Assembly (NCBI GenBank): GCA_943787745.1
Contig: CALSNJ010000002.1
Span: 756,125-820,124 of the forward strand
Reading direction: 5' to 3'
DNA length: 64,000 nt
Origin: an uncultured Alphaproteobacteria bacterium
Lineage (GTDB): Bacteria; Pseudomonadota; Alphaproteobacteria; UBA6615
Shown here piece by piece: positions 19,035-28,169 of the stretch. The notes beneath the pieces were generated by a model, which saw only the letters and a program-made list of their open reading frames with translations, was not told the DNA's origin and did no database searches. Made by a program: the position numbers and the translations under genes. Position 1 is the first letter of the stretch, and each line of letters begins with the position of its first letter.

Positions 19035-19808
19035 CTAACTGGCCACAAACAGGCCAGCGGCAAACCCTTCATCGATGACAAAGTTCGCGCCATAGATGGC
19101 TCCGCCGGTTTTCGGCGATGCCAGGAACAACGCGGTGTTGGCAATATCACTCGGCTGGGAATAGGTCCGGCCCGACGGTGTCAGCATCTCCATGAAGTCG
19201 AGCACCGGCTTGAGTTCCGGATCGGTCCGGATATCCTCATTCATCGGGGATTCCGTATTGCCCGGCGAAATCGAATTCACATGAATGCCATCGCGCGAGA
19301 CTTCCGTTGCCAGCGCTCTGGTCATCATCACGATGCCCGCCTTGGTGGCGCAATACATGGCATAGGCCGGAAGTGCGCGGACACCCGCGACCGAAGCGAT
19401 ATTGATGATATTGCCCCGCTTGCGGCTCTTCATGTGGGGAACAACGGCGTTGGTGACGTTCCAGTTTCCCTTGAGATTGATATCCACCATGCGGTTCATG
19501 TCAGTGGATTTGGTCTCCCCGGCAGGGGTCGGATAGAACACACCCGCAGCGTTCACCAGAATGTCGATTTTCTTGAAGTCCTTGATGACCTTATCGACCA
19601 TCTTGTTGACTTCGGCCGGCTTGCTGACATCACAGGTATAGCCCCTGGACTTCCGCTTGATGTCCTTGGCCACTTTGTTGGCCTTGCGAATATTCGAACT
19701 TGCGATCACCGCGCAGGTCGCACCCTCTGCTGCAAACGTGCGGGCGATCTCTTCGCCAATACCCTGTGATCCGCCGGTGATCAGCGCCACCTTGTTTCTC
19801 AATTCCAT
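19035..19808 (-). CDS. Short-chain dehydrogenase/reductase (SDR)
   Basis: A 257-residue classical SDR. The cofactor motif is TGGSQGIG at 11-18, NAAG is in DILVNAAGVFYPTP, and the active site is Ser...YCATK. It shares the unusual NAAGVFYPT segment with the next SDR upstream (19841-20599), which points to a local duplication. It is the sixth gene of the minus-strand HyuA/HyuB operon. Reaction unknown; probably oxidation or reduction of a hydroxyl or keto intermediate. Confidence 0.9.
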   Translation of the reverse strand: MELRNKVALITGGSQGIGEEIARTFAAEGATCAVIASSNIRKANKVAKDIKRKSRGYTCDVSKPAEVNKMVDKVIKDFKKIDILVNAAGVFYPTPAGETKSTDMNRMVDINLKGNWNVTNAVVPHMKSRKRGNIINIASVAGVRALPAYAMYCATKAGIVMMTRALATEVSRDGIHVNSISPGNTESPMNEDIRTDPELKPVLDFMEMLTPSGRTYSQPSDIANTALFLASPKTGGAIYGANFVIDEGFAAGLFVAS

Positions 19809-19840
19809 ATCTGGCTCTCCTTGGTGTGTCTTTTTGGTGT

Positions 19841-20599
19841 CTAGTAGCCAGCCGAAAGGCCCTCATCCATGAGCAGCAGCGTGCCATGCGCCGCGCTCGC
19901 ATCCTGCGAACACAAAAACAGTACAGCGCCCGCCATTTCGCGAGGATCTGCGAATGGCCGGTTGCTGAGCGTCTTTTGTTTGATGGTTTCGTAAATCTCC
20001 GCGTATTCGGGTTCGGTTCTTACATTCTCGTTCATGGCCGTGGCCGTGTTTCCCGGTGCCAGACAATTCACATTGATGTCGTGGGGGGCGAGTGCGGCCG
20101 CCAAAGATCGGGTCATGTTGATCACAGCAGCTTTCACCGCCGAATAGACAATATAGTTGCTGCGCCCGGCGACGCCGGCAGCCGAACCAAGATTGACGAT
20201 CTTACCGCCCCCGGCCTCAATCATGTGCGGCGCAACCGTATCGCACATGAAGAAGCAGCCTTTCAGATTGGCATCCGCCATGCCGTCATACATGGCTTCG
20301 TCGGTCTCACCGATCCGTGTCGGGTAGAACACGCCCGCGGCATTCACGAGAATATCGATCTGGCCAAACTCGTCTTTCACATCGGCAACGAGTTTCGAAA
20401 TCTGACCGACATCGCTGACATCGCACGCAAATGGTCTGGCGTTCTCACCACACCGGTCGACCGTGGCTTGCGCCTTTTCCAGAGACGAACTGGCAACCAC
20501 GGCAACCCGCGCACCTTCTTCGGCGAACCGCACACAAATCTCGGCTCCGATTCCCGAAGACCCACCTGTGACCAGTGCAACCTTGTTTTCAAAACGCAT
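19841..20599 (-). CDS. Short-chain dehydrogenase/reductase (SDR)
   Basis: A 252-residue classical SDR. TGGSSGIG is at 11-18, NAAGVFYPTR in the fourth strand, and the active site is Ser...YSAVK. It is a paralogue of the SDR at 19035-19808 and lies 13 bases after the serine-hydrolase gene in the same operon. Two sister SDRs in one operon suggest two stereochemically distinct or sequential redox steps. Confidence 0.9.
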   Translation of the reverse strand: MRFENKVALVTGGSSGIGAEICVRFAEEGARVAVVASSSLEKAQATVDRCGENARPFACDVSDVGQISKLVADVKDEFGQIDILVNAAGVFYPTRIGETDEAMYDGMADANLKGCFFMCDTVAPHMIEAGGGKIVNLGSAAGVAGRSNYIVYSAVKAAVINMTRSLAAALAPHDINVNCLAPGNTATAMNENVRTEPEYAEIYETIKQKTLSNRPFADPREMAGAVLFLCSQDASAAHGTLLLMDEGLSAGY

Positions 20600-20612
20600 G
20601 AAATACTTCTCC

Positions 20613-21764
20613 CTATAACGCTGCGTAGACCGCCTCTATCATGGGACCAGCGAATGGCCCGGTATCAGCAATCGGCGTCATCCGATTGCCACAATAACTA
20701 AAGGCCAGATGGCGGTGCGGATCACCGAATCCGATGGCCCCGCCAATTCCGGTATGGCCGAAATTGTCACGATGCCCCCCGAACGGAAATGGTGGGCAAG
20801 ACAACATGAATCCACACCCAAACCGGAATGGCCGGTTGGTCATGCGGTCGAGATCGTCCCAATGCTCGCGGATCGCATCTGCAATCAGCTCTTCAGACAA
20901 CAACCGCTGGCCGTCGATGACGCCGCCATTCGACAGGCCGCCATAGAGCCGTGCGATCGCCCGTGCATTCCCGTGCCCACTGGCCGATGCGAACTGATTG
21001 TGAACCCAGTCACTCGAATTGAAATCTTCGGTCTTCGGCATCGGGTTCCAGGCGCGCAACAAAGGCGATTCTGCATCTCCCTTGATCCCATCGCGCGATG
21101 GTGTCCCCGGCGTCTCCACAAATTCAGCCCGCCGTCCTGCCTCTTCTGCATTCAAACCAATCTGGAAATCGATCCCGAAGGGAATCGCAACATCCTCGCG
21201 CCATACGGTGCCAACATCACGACCGTCAGCATGTCGGATAAGGCCGTTCAGCAAAGGCCCATAGGTAAAGGAGTGATAGGCGCCAACCGTGCCCGGTGGC
21301 CATTCTGGCGTCGCGGCTTCCAGGGCCTTCTCTACCGATCGTCCGTCCCAGAGCGATCCTGCCGGGGCCGCATCGGCATAGATCACACCGGACTGGTGGG
21401 AGATCAGCGTCCGCACGGTCATATCTTCCTTGCCGCCTCCCGAAAACTCTGGCCAGTAATGACTGACCTTCTCTTCCATCGCGACGGTTCCGCGTTCGAT
21501 CAGCGTCAGCAATGCAACAGCCGAACAGGCTTTGGTGACGGACATCATGCAGGTGGTCGTATCCGGGAGCCAGGGCTGCGTCCGCGCTGCATCACGATAG
21601 CCACCCCACAGATCAACAACGGCCTCACCCTCCACGACCACCGACACACAAGCGCCAAGCTCATCGCCGCAGACAGGATCGCCGTCTTGCATGTTTCTCC
21701 GGAACGCAGCTTCAACGGCAGCGAACTTCGGATCACAGGTGCCAGATACTGGAATTTCAGCCAT
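20613..21764 (-). CDS. Beta-lactamase-fold serine hydrolase (EstB/class C-like)
   Basis: A 383-residue serine hydrolase. The SxxK motif is S75-V-T-K78 in CMMSVTKACS, a Tyr motif is near 163 (GAYHSFTYG), and a KTG-like HTGIGG sits near the C-terminus. No signal peptide is seen, so it acts in the cytoplasm. That fits an esterase, lactonase or amide hydrolase rather than a drug-resistance enzyme. It is three bases from the HyuB stop in the same operon, so it may open or trim the same substrate. Confidence 0.88.
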   Translation of the reverse strand: MAEIPVSGTCDPKFAAVEAAFRRNMQDGDPVCGDELGACVSVVVEGEAVVDLWGGYRDAARTQPWLPDTTTCMMSVTKACSAVALLTLIERGTVAMEEKVSHYWPEFSGGGKEDMTVRTLISHQSGVIYADAAPAGSLWDGRSVEKALEAATPEWPPGTVGAYHSFTYGPLLNGLIRHADGRDVGTVWREDVAIPFGIDFQIGLNAEEAGRRAEFVETPGTPSRDGIKGDAESPLLRAWNPMPKTEDFNSSDWVHNQFASASGHGNARAIARLYGGLSNGGVIDGQRLLSEELIADAIREHWDDLDRMTNRPFRFGCGFMLSCPPFPFGGHRDNFGHTGIGGAIGFGDPHRHLAFSYCGNRMTPIADTGPFAGPMIEAVYAAL

Positions 21765-21767
21765 GCG

Positions 21768-23552
21768 CTACTCCGCTCCCGCGCGCAAATGCGTGGTTTC
21801 ATCGACAGCGAGCGAGCCGTCAGGGTTTACAACCACGCCATAAACATCCCGGGCTCTCTCAGCAGACAGAAACCCTTCGGCCACGTGCAATTGGACCGCG
21901 CCGGGATCCCGTTCGGAAGGCACACCGAACCCACCACCACCGCAGGAGCGGGATTCGATCATTTCACCGGCTTCAAGAATGACCTGGCCCACCCGTGGCA
22001 CCTCTTCCTGATCTCCGTTCGCGGTAATTTTATGCTGTCCGGCATTGGCCGCGTCCAGACCACCACGAACACCTTTGGGACCGTTGATCGAGCCATCCGA
22101 ATTGTAAATCAGGGACATGGCACCGACACGTGGACCAAACTGCGCAAACGCCTGTGGAGCGCCGCAATTGCGACCCGCACCCTCCGTATCGGGGACAAAA
22201 CCCCGCGCATGCACATAGATCGGCAAACGTAGCTCATCCAGTTCCACAGAATCCAGAAAACACATCCCGGCATTGCCGACATGGCCCACTGTCCACCAGG
22301 CATCCCCGTGCGCACTCGCAGCACCGCAGGTCCGGCCCAGAAAGACCTGATTGATATAGGGCTTCCCGGTTTCCGGATTGACGCCAGAGACAACCGCAGC
22401 GGCCGGCGGGCTGGAGGCACCACATTCGGCCAGACCGATATCCTCGGAAATCTTGGCCATTGAGGCCTGCACCGAATTCGACACGCGATCAGCAACATTG
22501 GTCGTGGCAGCCGAGCAGCTTGTCGGATGCTTTGGTATTCCCACGACGCAATTCTCGCGCAACTGGACGTGAATACGACGGAAGGACCCGGCATTCTTGG
22601 GCACCGTGTGCTCGATGGAATTGAAAACACCCACCATCGCAGCGGTCCGCGCACAAGCTTCAGAAAGGTTCAGGCCGCAAGGCATCGCATCAGGATTATC
22701 CCGCAGATCGACATCAACAATTGCAGCCTCGGAATCCACCTTCACCGTGACGTTGATCTTCACGCCCTCTTCGGGTGTTCCGGGGATCGGGTCATGGGTA
22801 CTGGAATGCTCTGCTTCGCCCGACGGCAAAGCCCGGATTGCGGTTTCCATACGCGCTTCAGAATAATCGAAGAACTGGGTGGCAAAGGTTTCCAGGCGGT
22901 CCCAGCCGACATCCTCACCCAGCGCAACAAGTTCGCGTTCACCAATGCGCGCGGCACCGACCATCGCCAGATAGTCACCCCACCACTGATCCGGCACACG
23001 AATACGCAGCTGGCACATGCGAACAATATCTTCGATATTGGCGTAGTCCTTTTGCACCTTTACGGCGGGGAAAATCAGCGCGCCTTCCTCGTAAACGTCT
23101 CGTGCGCGTGCGTGATAGGTGGTGGGTATCGAGTTTCCGATATCGGCCTGATGGGCTTTGGCCTCGACCGTAAAGCGATGTCGGCCATCGCTGTCCATCA
23201 CCGGAACAAGGATCGTGTGATCCGCTGGATGCGAACAGCCGTGATAAGGCGAATTGTGGAGATATGCGTCTCCAGCCTGAAAGTCGGGATGAAAATCCGC
23301 CATCGAGCGCGCCATGATATCCGGCCCCGAGAGCACATGGATCGGCAGGCTTTCCGTCGCGGTCAGAAGTTGATGATCGGCGGTGACAAGGCAGCATGAA
23401 AAATCCCGTGCCGTGTTCAGTACGCCTGATCGCCCCGTCCGTAATAGCGTATTGGCCATCTTTCGAACGATGCCATCGAGACGATTGGACAACAGCGCGA
23501 GCTGTACGCCATCAAGCGCCTCCTGGTTCTTTGCTGTCATTCCATTTCCCAT
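21768..23552 (-). CDS. Hydantoinase B/oxoprolinase-family subunit, copy 1
   Basis: A 594-residue HyuB-type protein. Diagnostic segments are GDAYLHNSPYHGCSHPADHTILVPV, KAHQADIGNSIPTTYH, CGLNLSEACARTAAMVGVFNS and the glycine-rich end SCGGGGFG. HyuB pairs with HyuA to hydrolyse or carboxylate cyclic amides or ketones with ATP. It begins six bases after the stop of a second, very similar HyuB gene. ATG 23552 is used; 23540 is an alternative. It is clearly paralogous to copy 2 over the full length. Confidence 0.92.
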   Translation of the reverse strand: MGNGMTAKNQEALDGVQLALLSNRLDGIVRKMANTLLRTGRSGVLNTARDFSCCLVTADHQLLTATESLPIHVLSGPDIMARSMADFHPDFQAGDAYLHNSPYHGCSHPADHTILVPVMDSDGRHRFTVEAKAHQADIGNSIPTTYHARARDVYEEGALIFPAVKVQKDYANIEDIVRMCQLRIRVPDQWWGDYLAMVGAARIGERELVALGEDVGWDRLETFATQFFDYSEARMETAIRALPSGEAEHSSTHDPIPGTPEEGVKINVTVKVDSEAAIVDVDLRDNPDAMPCGLNLSEACARTAAMVGVFNSIEHTVPKNAGSFRRIHVQLRENCVVGIPKHPTSCSAATTNVADRVSNSVQASMAKISEDIGLAECGASSPPAAAVVSGVNPETGKPYINQVFLGRTCGAASAHGDAWWTVGHVGNAGMCFLDSVELDELRLPIYVHARGFVPDTEGAGRNCGAPQAFAQFGPRVGAMSLIYNSDGSINGPKGVRGGLDAANAGQHKITANGDQEEVPRVGQVILEAGEMIESRSCGGGGFGVPSERDPGAVQLHVAEGFLSAERARDVYGVVVNPDGSLAVDETTHLRAGAE

Positions 23553-23557
23553 CAGGA

Positions 23558-25318
23558 CTACAAGCCTGCTCGCATTTTTTCGGTCGCCGCGACATCGAGG
23601 TTACCCATGTCATCCACCACAACGCCGTAAACTGATGCGGCACGTTCAACACTCACATAATCTTCGCGCACATCATGGGCGACCATCTCCGGCTCACGGT
23701 CCATGGGGTTTCCGTACCCCCCACCGCCACAGGATTGAGACCCGATCAATTCCCCGGCAACCAGATTGACGACATCACAATTGGCCAGCTCTTCCCGGTC
23801 CCCGTTGCGGGTAATTCGGAACTGGTCCGCGCATGCGCCGCCCAATCCGCCGCGCACACCTTTGGGTCCGTTGATGCCACCATCACTCACATAGGCCACA
23901 TCGAGATTCCCGACGCGCGGACCGAATTCCGTATAGACAGCCCGGGAACCGCAAAAGCGTCCCGCACCTTCTGTGTCAGGCGAAAACCCGCGTGCCTTTA
24001 CGAATAGCGGCTGACGCAGCTCATCAAGCTCGATCGAATCCTGATAACAAAGTCCGCCATTGCCCACATGACAGATCGTCTGCCAGGCATCGGCATCCGG
24101 CGCACCCGCCCCACCCGACAAACCAAGAAACACCTGGTTCACGAACGGCTCTCCGGTATCGGGATTGATCCCCGAAACCACACCGGTCGAAGGCGGAATG
24201 ATCGCGCCACATTCTGCCAGGCCAAACCCGTCGGCGATTTCAGCCATCGCAGCCTGAGTTGGGTTTGAAACCCTGTCGGCAACATTCGTGGTGGCCACCG
24301 AACAGCTCGTGGGATGCTTGGGGATGCCGCACACCGATCCCTCGCGCAGCAAGACCTCGATCCGTCCAAATGACCCGGCATTTTTGGGGACCGAATGATC
24401 AATCGAATTGAACACACCCACCATCGCAGAGGTACGCGCGCAAGCTTCCGAGAGATTGAGGCCACAAGGCTGCGCATCAATATTGTCGCGCAAATCAACC
24501 GTGACCTTCCCCGCATCAGGATCGATGGTGACAATGCTCTTGATCGTAATGCCATCCTCAGGCGTACCGGGAATCGCATCATGGGTTGAGGTGCGGGTCG
24601 CGGTCCCGGCGGGCAGTTGCTTGATCGCACCAACCATGCGTTCTGCCGAATAGTCGAACCATTGCTCGTTGAAGTTTTCCAACGTGTCCCAGCCAACCTC
24701 TTTGCCCAGCGCCAGAATTTCACGCTCACCAATCCGGGCGGCGCCCATCATCGCGAGGAAGTCACCCCACCACTGTTCCGGCACACGGATGCGCATCTGA
24801 CACATCCGAACAATATCCATGTTGTATTCGTAGTTTTCCTGAACCTTCACAGCCGGGAAGATCAGCGCACCTTCTTCATAAACATCCCGTGCGGTGCCGT
24901 GATAGGTCGTCGGAATGGAGTTTCCGATATCAGCCTGATGGGCTTTCGCCGCGACAGTGTAGCGATGGACGCCGTCATCATCGATAACCGGAATCAGAAT
25001 GGTGTGGTCCGCCGCGTGGGAACATCCGTGATAGGGCGAGTTATGCAGGAACGCGTCTCCCCGTTTCAGATCAGGATGATACTCCTTCATGGTCTTCGCC
25101 ATGATATCGGGCCCTGACAACACGTGGATCGGCAAGGCTTCAGCAACAGCTACCAGCTTGTCATCGCCGGTCAGAATGCAGCAGGAGAAATCCCGCGCAA
25201 TGTTCAAAACACCCGAACGCCCCGTACGCATCAGGGTGTTGCCCATCTTGCTCGAGATACCTTCGAGCCGGTTGGAGAGAAGAGCAAGTTGAACGCCGTC
25301 GATTTTGGTCTTTGCCAT
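23558..25318 (-). CDS. Hydantoinase B/oxoprolinase-family subunit, copy 2
   Basis: A 586-residue HyuB-type protein that aligns end to end with copy 1: GDAFLHNSPYHGCSHAADHT, KAHQADIGNSIPTTYHG, CGLNLSEACARTSAMVGVFNS, SCGGGGYGNP. The ATG at 25318 gives the same N-terminus as copy 1 (IDGVQLALLSNRLEG) and has an AGAGG ribosome site. It follows hyuA by 25 bases. The two B copies with one A suggest a heteromeric enzyme or two alternative A-B pairs. Confidence 0.92.
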   Translation of the reverse strand: MAKTKIDGVQLALLSNRLEGISSKMGNTLMRTGRSGVLNIARDFSCCILTGDDKLVAVAEALPIHVLSGPDIMAKTMKEYHPDLKRGDAFLHNSPYHGCSHAADHTILIPVIDDDGVHRYTVAAKAHQADIGNSIPTTYHGTARDVYEEGALIFPAVKVQENYEYNMDIVRMCQMRIRVPEQWWGDFLAMMGAARIGEREILALGKEVGWDTLENFNEQWFDYSAERMVGAIKQLPAGTATRTSTHDAIPGTPEDGITIKSIVTIDPDAGKVTVDLRDNIDAQPCGLNLSEACARTSAMVGVFNSIDHSVPKNAGSFGRIEVLLREGSVCGIPKHPTSCSVATTNVADRVSNPTQAAMAEIADGFGLAECGAIIPPSTGVVSGINPDTGEPFVNQVFLGLSGGAGAPDADAWQTICHVGNGGLCYQDSIELDELRQPLFVKARGFSPDTEGAGRFCGSRAVYTEFGPRVGNLDVAYVSDGGINGPKGVRGGLGGACADQFRITRNGDREELANCDVVNLVAGELIGSQSCGGGGYGNPMDREPEMVAHDVREDYVSVERAASVYGVVVDDMGNLDVAATEKMRAGL

Positions 25319-25343
25319 GATGACTATCCTCTCTGTCCGCGGC

Positions 25344-27422
25344 TCAGGCCGCAGCCTTTCCCGGTACAATCGAAACACTGCCCGACGCGCGCCGTTCTGC
25401 CGTCGCCCCCGGATCCACAACAACCGTCGTAAATGGTGATTCAATAATCGCCGGACCGGCGAGAACCTCTCCCTGCTTCATGGCCTCAAAACGACGCACC
25501 GTCGCATCAACATGGCCATGGCCCGAGAAATAGACTTTCCGTGTCCCATCGACCGATGTCTTGAGGTCCCGGGCGGCCAGAGAGCCGCTTTCGCCCTCAC
25601 GCAATCGACATTTGACCGATGCCGTCCAGCCCACGACTTCAACCCCAGAGTTGGGATCGTTGATCGCAAAGATGTCCTCGTGAACCTTGTGGAATTCCTG
25701 CACCAGCGCCTGAACATCAGCATCACTTTCAAAGCGACGTGACGCCAGAGGCACTTCGATTTCCCAAACCTGTTCCGGGTAGCGTGCTTCGGCAAAGAAT
25801 TCGATTGTCTGATCGATCGACCCCTGTCCAGGCCCGTCGATGAAGCTATTGCAGCTCGCCTCCAGTACATCGAGAATTCCGTTCACACCGTCTGCATCGA
25901 ACCCCTCAGAAGTCGCAAAGAATGTTCGCGTGTACTGGGCATGCAGGTCGGACATCATGGCACCCGCCGCGCTCAAAGCGGCCCCGACCTCGGGAATGAT
26001 GACCCGTTCGCTGCCAAGGCGCCTGCCAATCGCTGTTGAATTTATACCAGCAGCACCGCCTCCGCCGATCAGGATGGCATCGCGGGGGTCGATCCCCTGA
26101 TTGACCGTGATGTCGACAATCGCCTGAACCATGTTCTCGGTCGCAATCGAAATGACAGCAGCTGCGGCATCTTCAAGACTGAGGTTCATGGGCGTGGCGA
26201 CCTCGCGGATGATCGCATCCCGTGAGGCATCGAGATCCAACGACATGTTGCCACCAAGAAAGAACTCCGGATCCAGATAGCCGAGCACCAGCGACGCATC
26301 GGTCACGGTTGGCTTGTCGCCCCCCTGTCCATAACAAGCAGGTCCGGGCACAGCACCAGCGCTTTGCGGGCCGACATGGAGCATACCGCCATCATCGACC
26401 CAGGCGATGGAGCCACCACCGGCACCGATGGACTTCACATCGACGGAGGGAAAGCCCGTCATGTGGCCCCGATAGGGCTGGCCAATCCATGTTTCCCGTG
26501 TCCAAGGAATACGTCCGCGGCGGACCAGGCTGACATCGTAGGTTGTTCCACCTGTATCTGCGATCACCGCTGTATCCGACCCCTCGTCTTCGCGAGCGAA
26601 ATAGCGCCCGGACACAGGTGCCATCGACGGGCCGGAATTGATCAGGTGGATGGGCTGCTCGGCGATATCGCTGGCATCCATCATACCACCCTGAGACGTC
26701 ACAATCAGAGTGCGCCCATCGAAACCGGCCTCGGTCAGCCGACCTGTGAGGTTGCGCATATAGGCGCTCATCTGCGGCTTGAGGGAGGCATCGATCGCCG
26801 CCGAAGACGCGCGACGGTATTCGCGCAGGGAGGGATTGAGAACATGCGAAAGCGTGTAAGGAACGCCGGGAAGATGCTGCTCAATAAGTTCACCGACGCG
26901 ATCTTCATGGGCAGGGTTGATGATCGACCACAGAAGACAGACAGCGACAGCCTCAACCTCCTTTGCCTTGAGCTCATTCAGTATTTCAACGACACGGCCC
27001 TCATCGAGAGGTTTCTTTTCCGATGCATCGGCCAGGATTCGACCGGGCACCTCATAAGAGAGTGCGCGCGGGATATAGGGCTGGGGATACGGCACAGTGA
27101 AGTTGAACGGCTCCATGCGCCCGCCTTCACGAAACACCAGAATATCGCGATGACCTTCGGTCGTCAGGAAAGCCGTCTTTGCGGTGTTGCCGGTGACGAT
27201 CGCATTGATGGCGTGGGTTGTGCCGTGAATGAAGAGGTCAGCCTTCCCCAAAAGGTCGGCAAGACTGAGTTCGAAATCATCCGCTGCGACCTGCAAACTA
27301 TCAAGAACGCCCCGGATTGGATCGTCGGGTGTCGTTGATGCCTTGAACATATGCAAACCGTTCTCGTCGTCCTCGACGATCAGATCCGTGAATGTTCCTC
27401 CGGTATCGACTGCAAATCGCAT
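25344..27422 (-). CDS. Hydantoinase A/oxoprolinase-family ATPase subunit
   Basis: A 692-residue HyuA-type protein of the actin/ASKHA ATPase fold. The phosphate-binding motif MRFAVDTGGTFTDL is at the start and a second, VIADTGGTTYDVSLV, follows in the central domain. AILIGGGGAAGINSTAIGRRLG and VIIPEVGAALSAAGAMMSD are family landmarks. ATG 27422 has GGGGAGA upstream. It heads the seven-gene operon and diverges from a TetR gene. Possible products include an N-methylhydantoinase, oxoprolinase, caprolactamase or ketone/aryl-ketone carboxylase. The sequence alone does not decide. Confidence 0.93.
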   Translation of the reverse strand: MRFAVDTGGTFTDLIVEDDENGLHMFKASTTPDDPIRGVLDSLQVAADDFELSLADLLGKADLFIHGTTHAINAIVTGNTAKTAFLTTEGHRDILVFREGGRMEPFNFTVPYPQPYIPRALSYEVPGRILADASEKKPLDEGRVVEILNELKAKEVEAVAVCLLWSIINPAHEDRVGELIEQHLPGVPYTLSHVLNPSLREYRRASSAAIDASLKPQMSAYMRNLTGRLTEAGFDGRTLIVTSQGGMMDASDIAEQPIHLINSGPSMAPVSGRYFAREDEGSDTAVIADTGGTTYDVSLVRRGRIPWTRETWIGQPYRGHMTGFPSVDVKSIGAGGGSIAWVDDGGMLHVGPQSAGAVPGPACYGQGGDKPTVTDASLVLGYLDPEFFLGGNMSLDLDASRDAIIREVATPMNLSLEDAAAAVISIATENMVQAIVDITVNQGIDPRDAILIGGGGAAGINSTAIGRRLGSERVIIPEVGAALSAAGAMMSDLHAQYTRTFFATSEGFDADGVNGILDVLEASCNSFIDGPGQGSIDQTIEFFAEARYPEQVWEIEVPLASRRFESDADVQALVQEFHKVHEDIFAINDPNSGVEVVGWTASVKCRLREGESGSLAARDLKTSVDGTRKVYFSGHGHVDATVRRFEAMKQGEVLAGPAIIESPFTTVVVDPGATAERRASGSVSIVPGKAAA

Positions 27423-27490
27423 GGCTCTCCCCTTCCTCGCTACATACAAACGCTGCCAGAATAACAGCCCGGATGCACCCCAACCAATAT

Positions 27491-27508
27491 TTAATTAACG
27501 TTCATTAA
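27491..27508. promoter_or_regulatory. Candidate TetR operator between hyuA and tetR-type gene
   Basis: TTAATTAAC followed by GTTCATTAA forms an 18-base palindrome with one mismatched pair, centred on AACGTT. It lies 69 bases before hyuA and 35 before the TetR gene. That position suits repression of both directions. Confidence 0.6.
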
Positions 27509-27542
27509 GTGATAAGGTCACCCCGGTTGGGAGAGCACGAGC

Positions 27543-28169
27543 ATGACGGCAGCCCGAAAGCGTACACGCAGTGCAGATGAAACACGCGCACTGATCGTCA
27601 ACGAAGCGACCACGCTGTTCGCAACGCGTGGTTATGAGCGCACCAGCCTGAATGCGATTGCCAAAAGTATCGGGATCAGCGCACCAGCCCTCTACTACCA
27701 TTTCGATTCCAAGGACGAGATTCTCTTCGCGTCGCTGGAAGCAACCCTGCTCGACTTGTGCGCGATGTCCACCGAGGCCGTGGCGGCAACGGATGGGTCA
27801 CCAGCTGCGTGCCTGCGTGCGTTCGTCAGAGCACATGTGTTCCACGACGTCGGGAATGTCGACATCATGCCGATGCTCAATGCCGGCCTCTACAATGTCG
27901 ACAATCTGATTGAGGGACTCCCGACCACCAAACGTAGACGGCTGACCGTCCTCCAAAGAGAATTTCTGGACCGCCTGCGCGACATTCTGCGCGCCGGACA
28001 AGAAAAGAAGTCCTTCAGGGTCGACGATATCACCGCGACCGCTTTTGCGATTATCGGTATCGTCGATTTTGCCGTCTATTGGTTTCGGGCTGAAGGAAAA
28101 CTCACCGTCGAGCAACTCGCCGATCAGTACGGCGATCTGGCACTCCGAATGGCCGGCGTTCAGACCTAG
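27543..28169 (+). CDS. TetR/AcrR-family transcriptional regulator
   Basis: A 208-residue regulator. The HTH spans about 12-58 (TRALIVNEATTLFATRGYERTSLNAIAKSIG, ALYYHFDSKDEIL). The all-helical ligand domain follows. It diverges from hyuA with an 18-base palindrome between, so it is the likely repressor of that operon. Its stop codon overlaps that of the convergent alpha/beta-fold gene (shared CTAG at 28166-28169). Confidence 0.92.
   Translation: MTAARKRTRSADETRALIVNEATTLFATRGYERTSLNAIAKSIGISAPALYYHFDSKDEILFASLEATLLDLCAMSTEAVAATDGSPAACLRAFVRAHVFHDVGNVDIMPMLNAGLYNVDNLIEGLPTTKRRRLTVLQREFLDRLRDILRAGQEKKSFRVDDITATAFAIIGIVDFAVYWFRAEGKLTVEQLADQYGDLALRMAGVQT

Noticed and set aside
20709-22232. 507-codon plus-strand frame over the serine hydrolase and hyuB1
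   Set aside because: Shadow frame. Both minus-strand genes carry catalytic motifs and proper ribosome sites.
22527-23399. Long open frame (290 codons) opposite hyuB1
   Set aside because: It is the antisense shadow of a strong family match. Composition is rich in Arg, His and Ile as expected of a shadow, and it has no domain.
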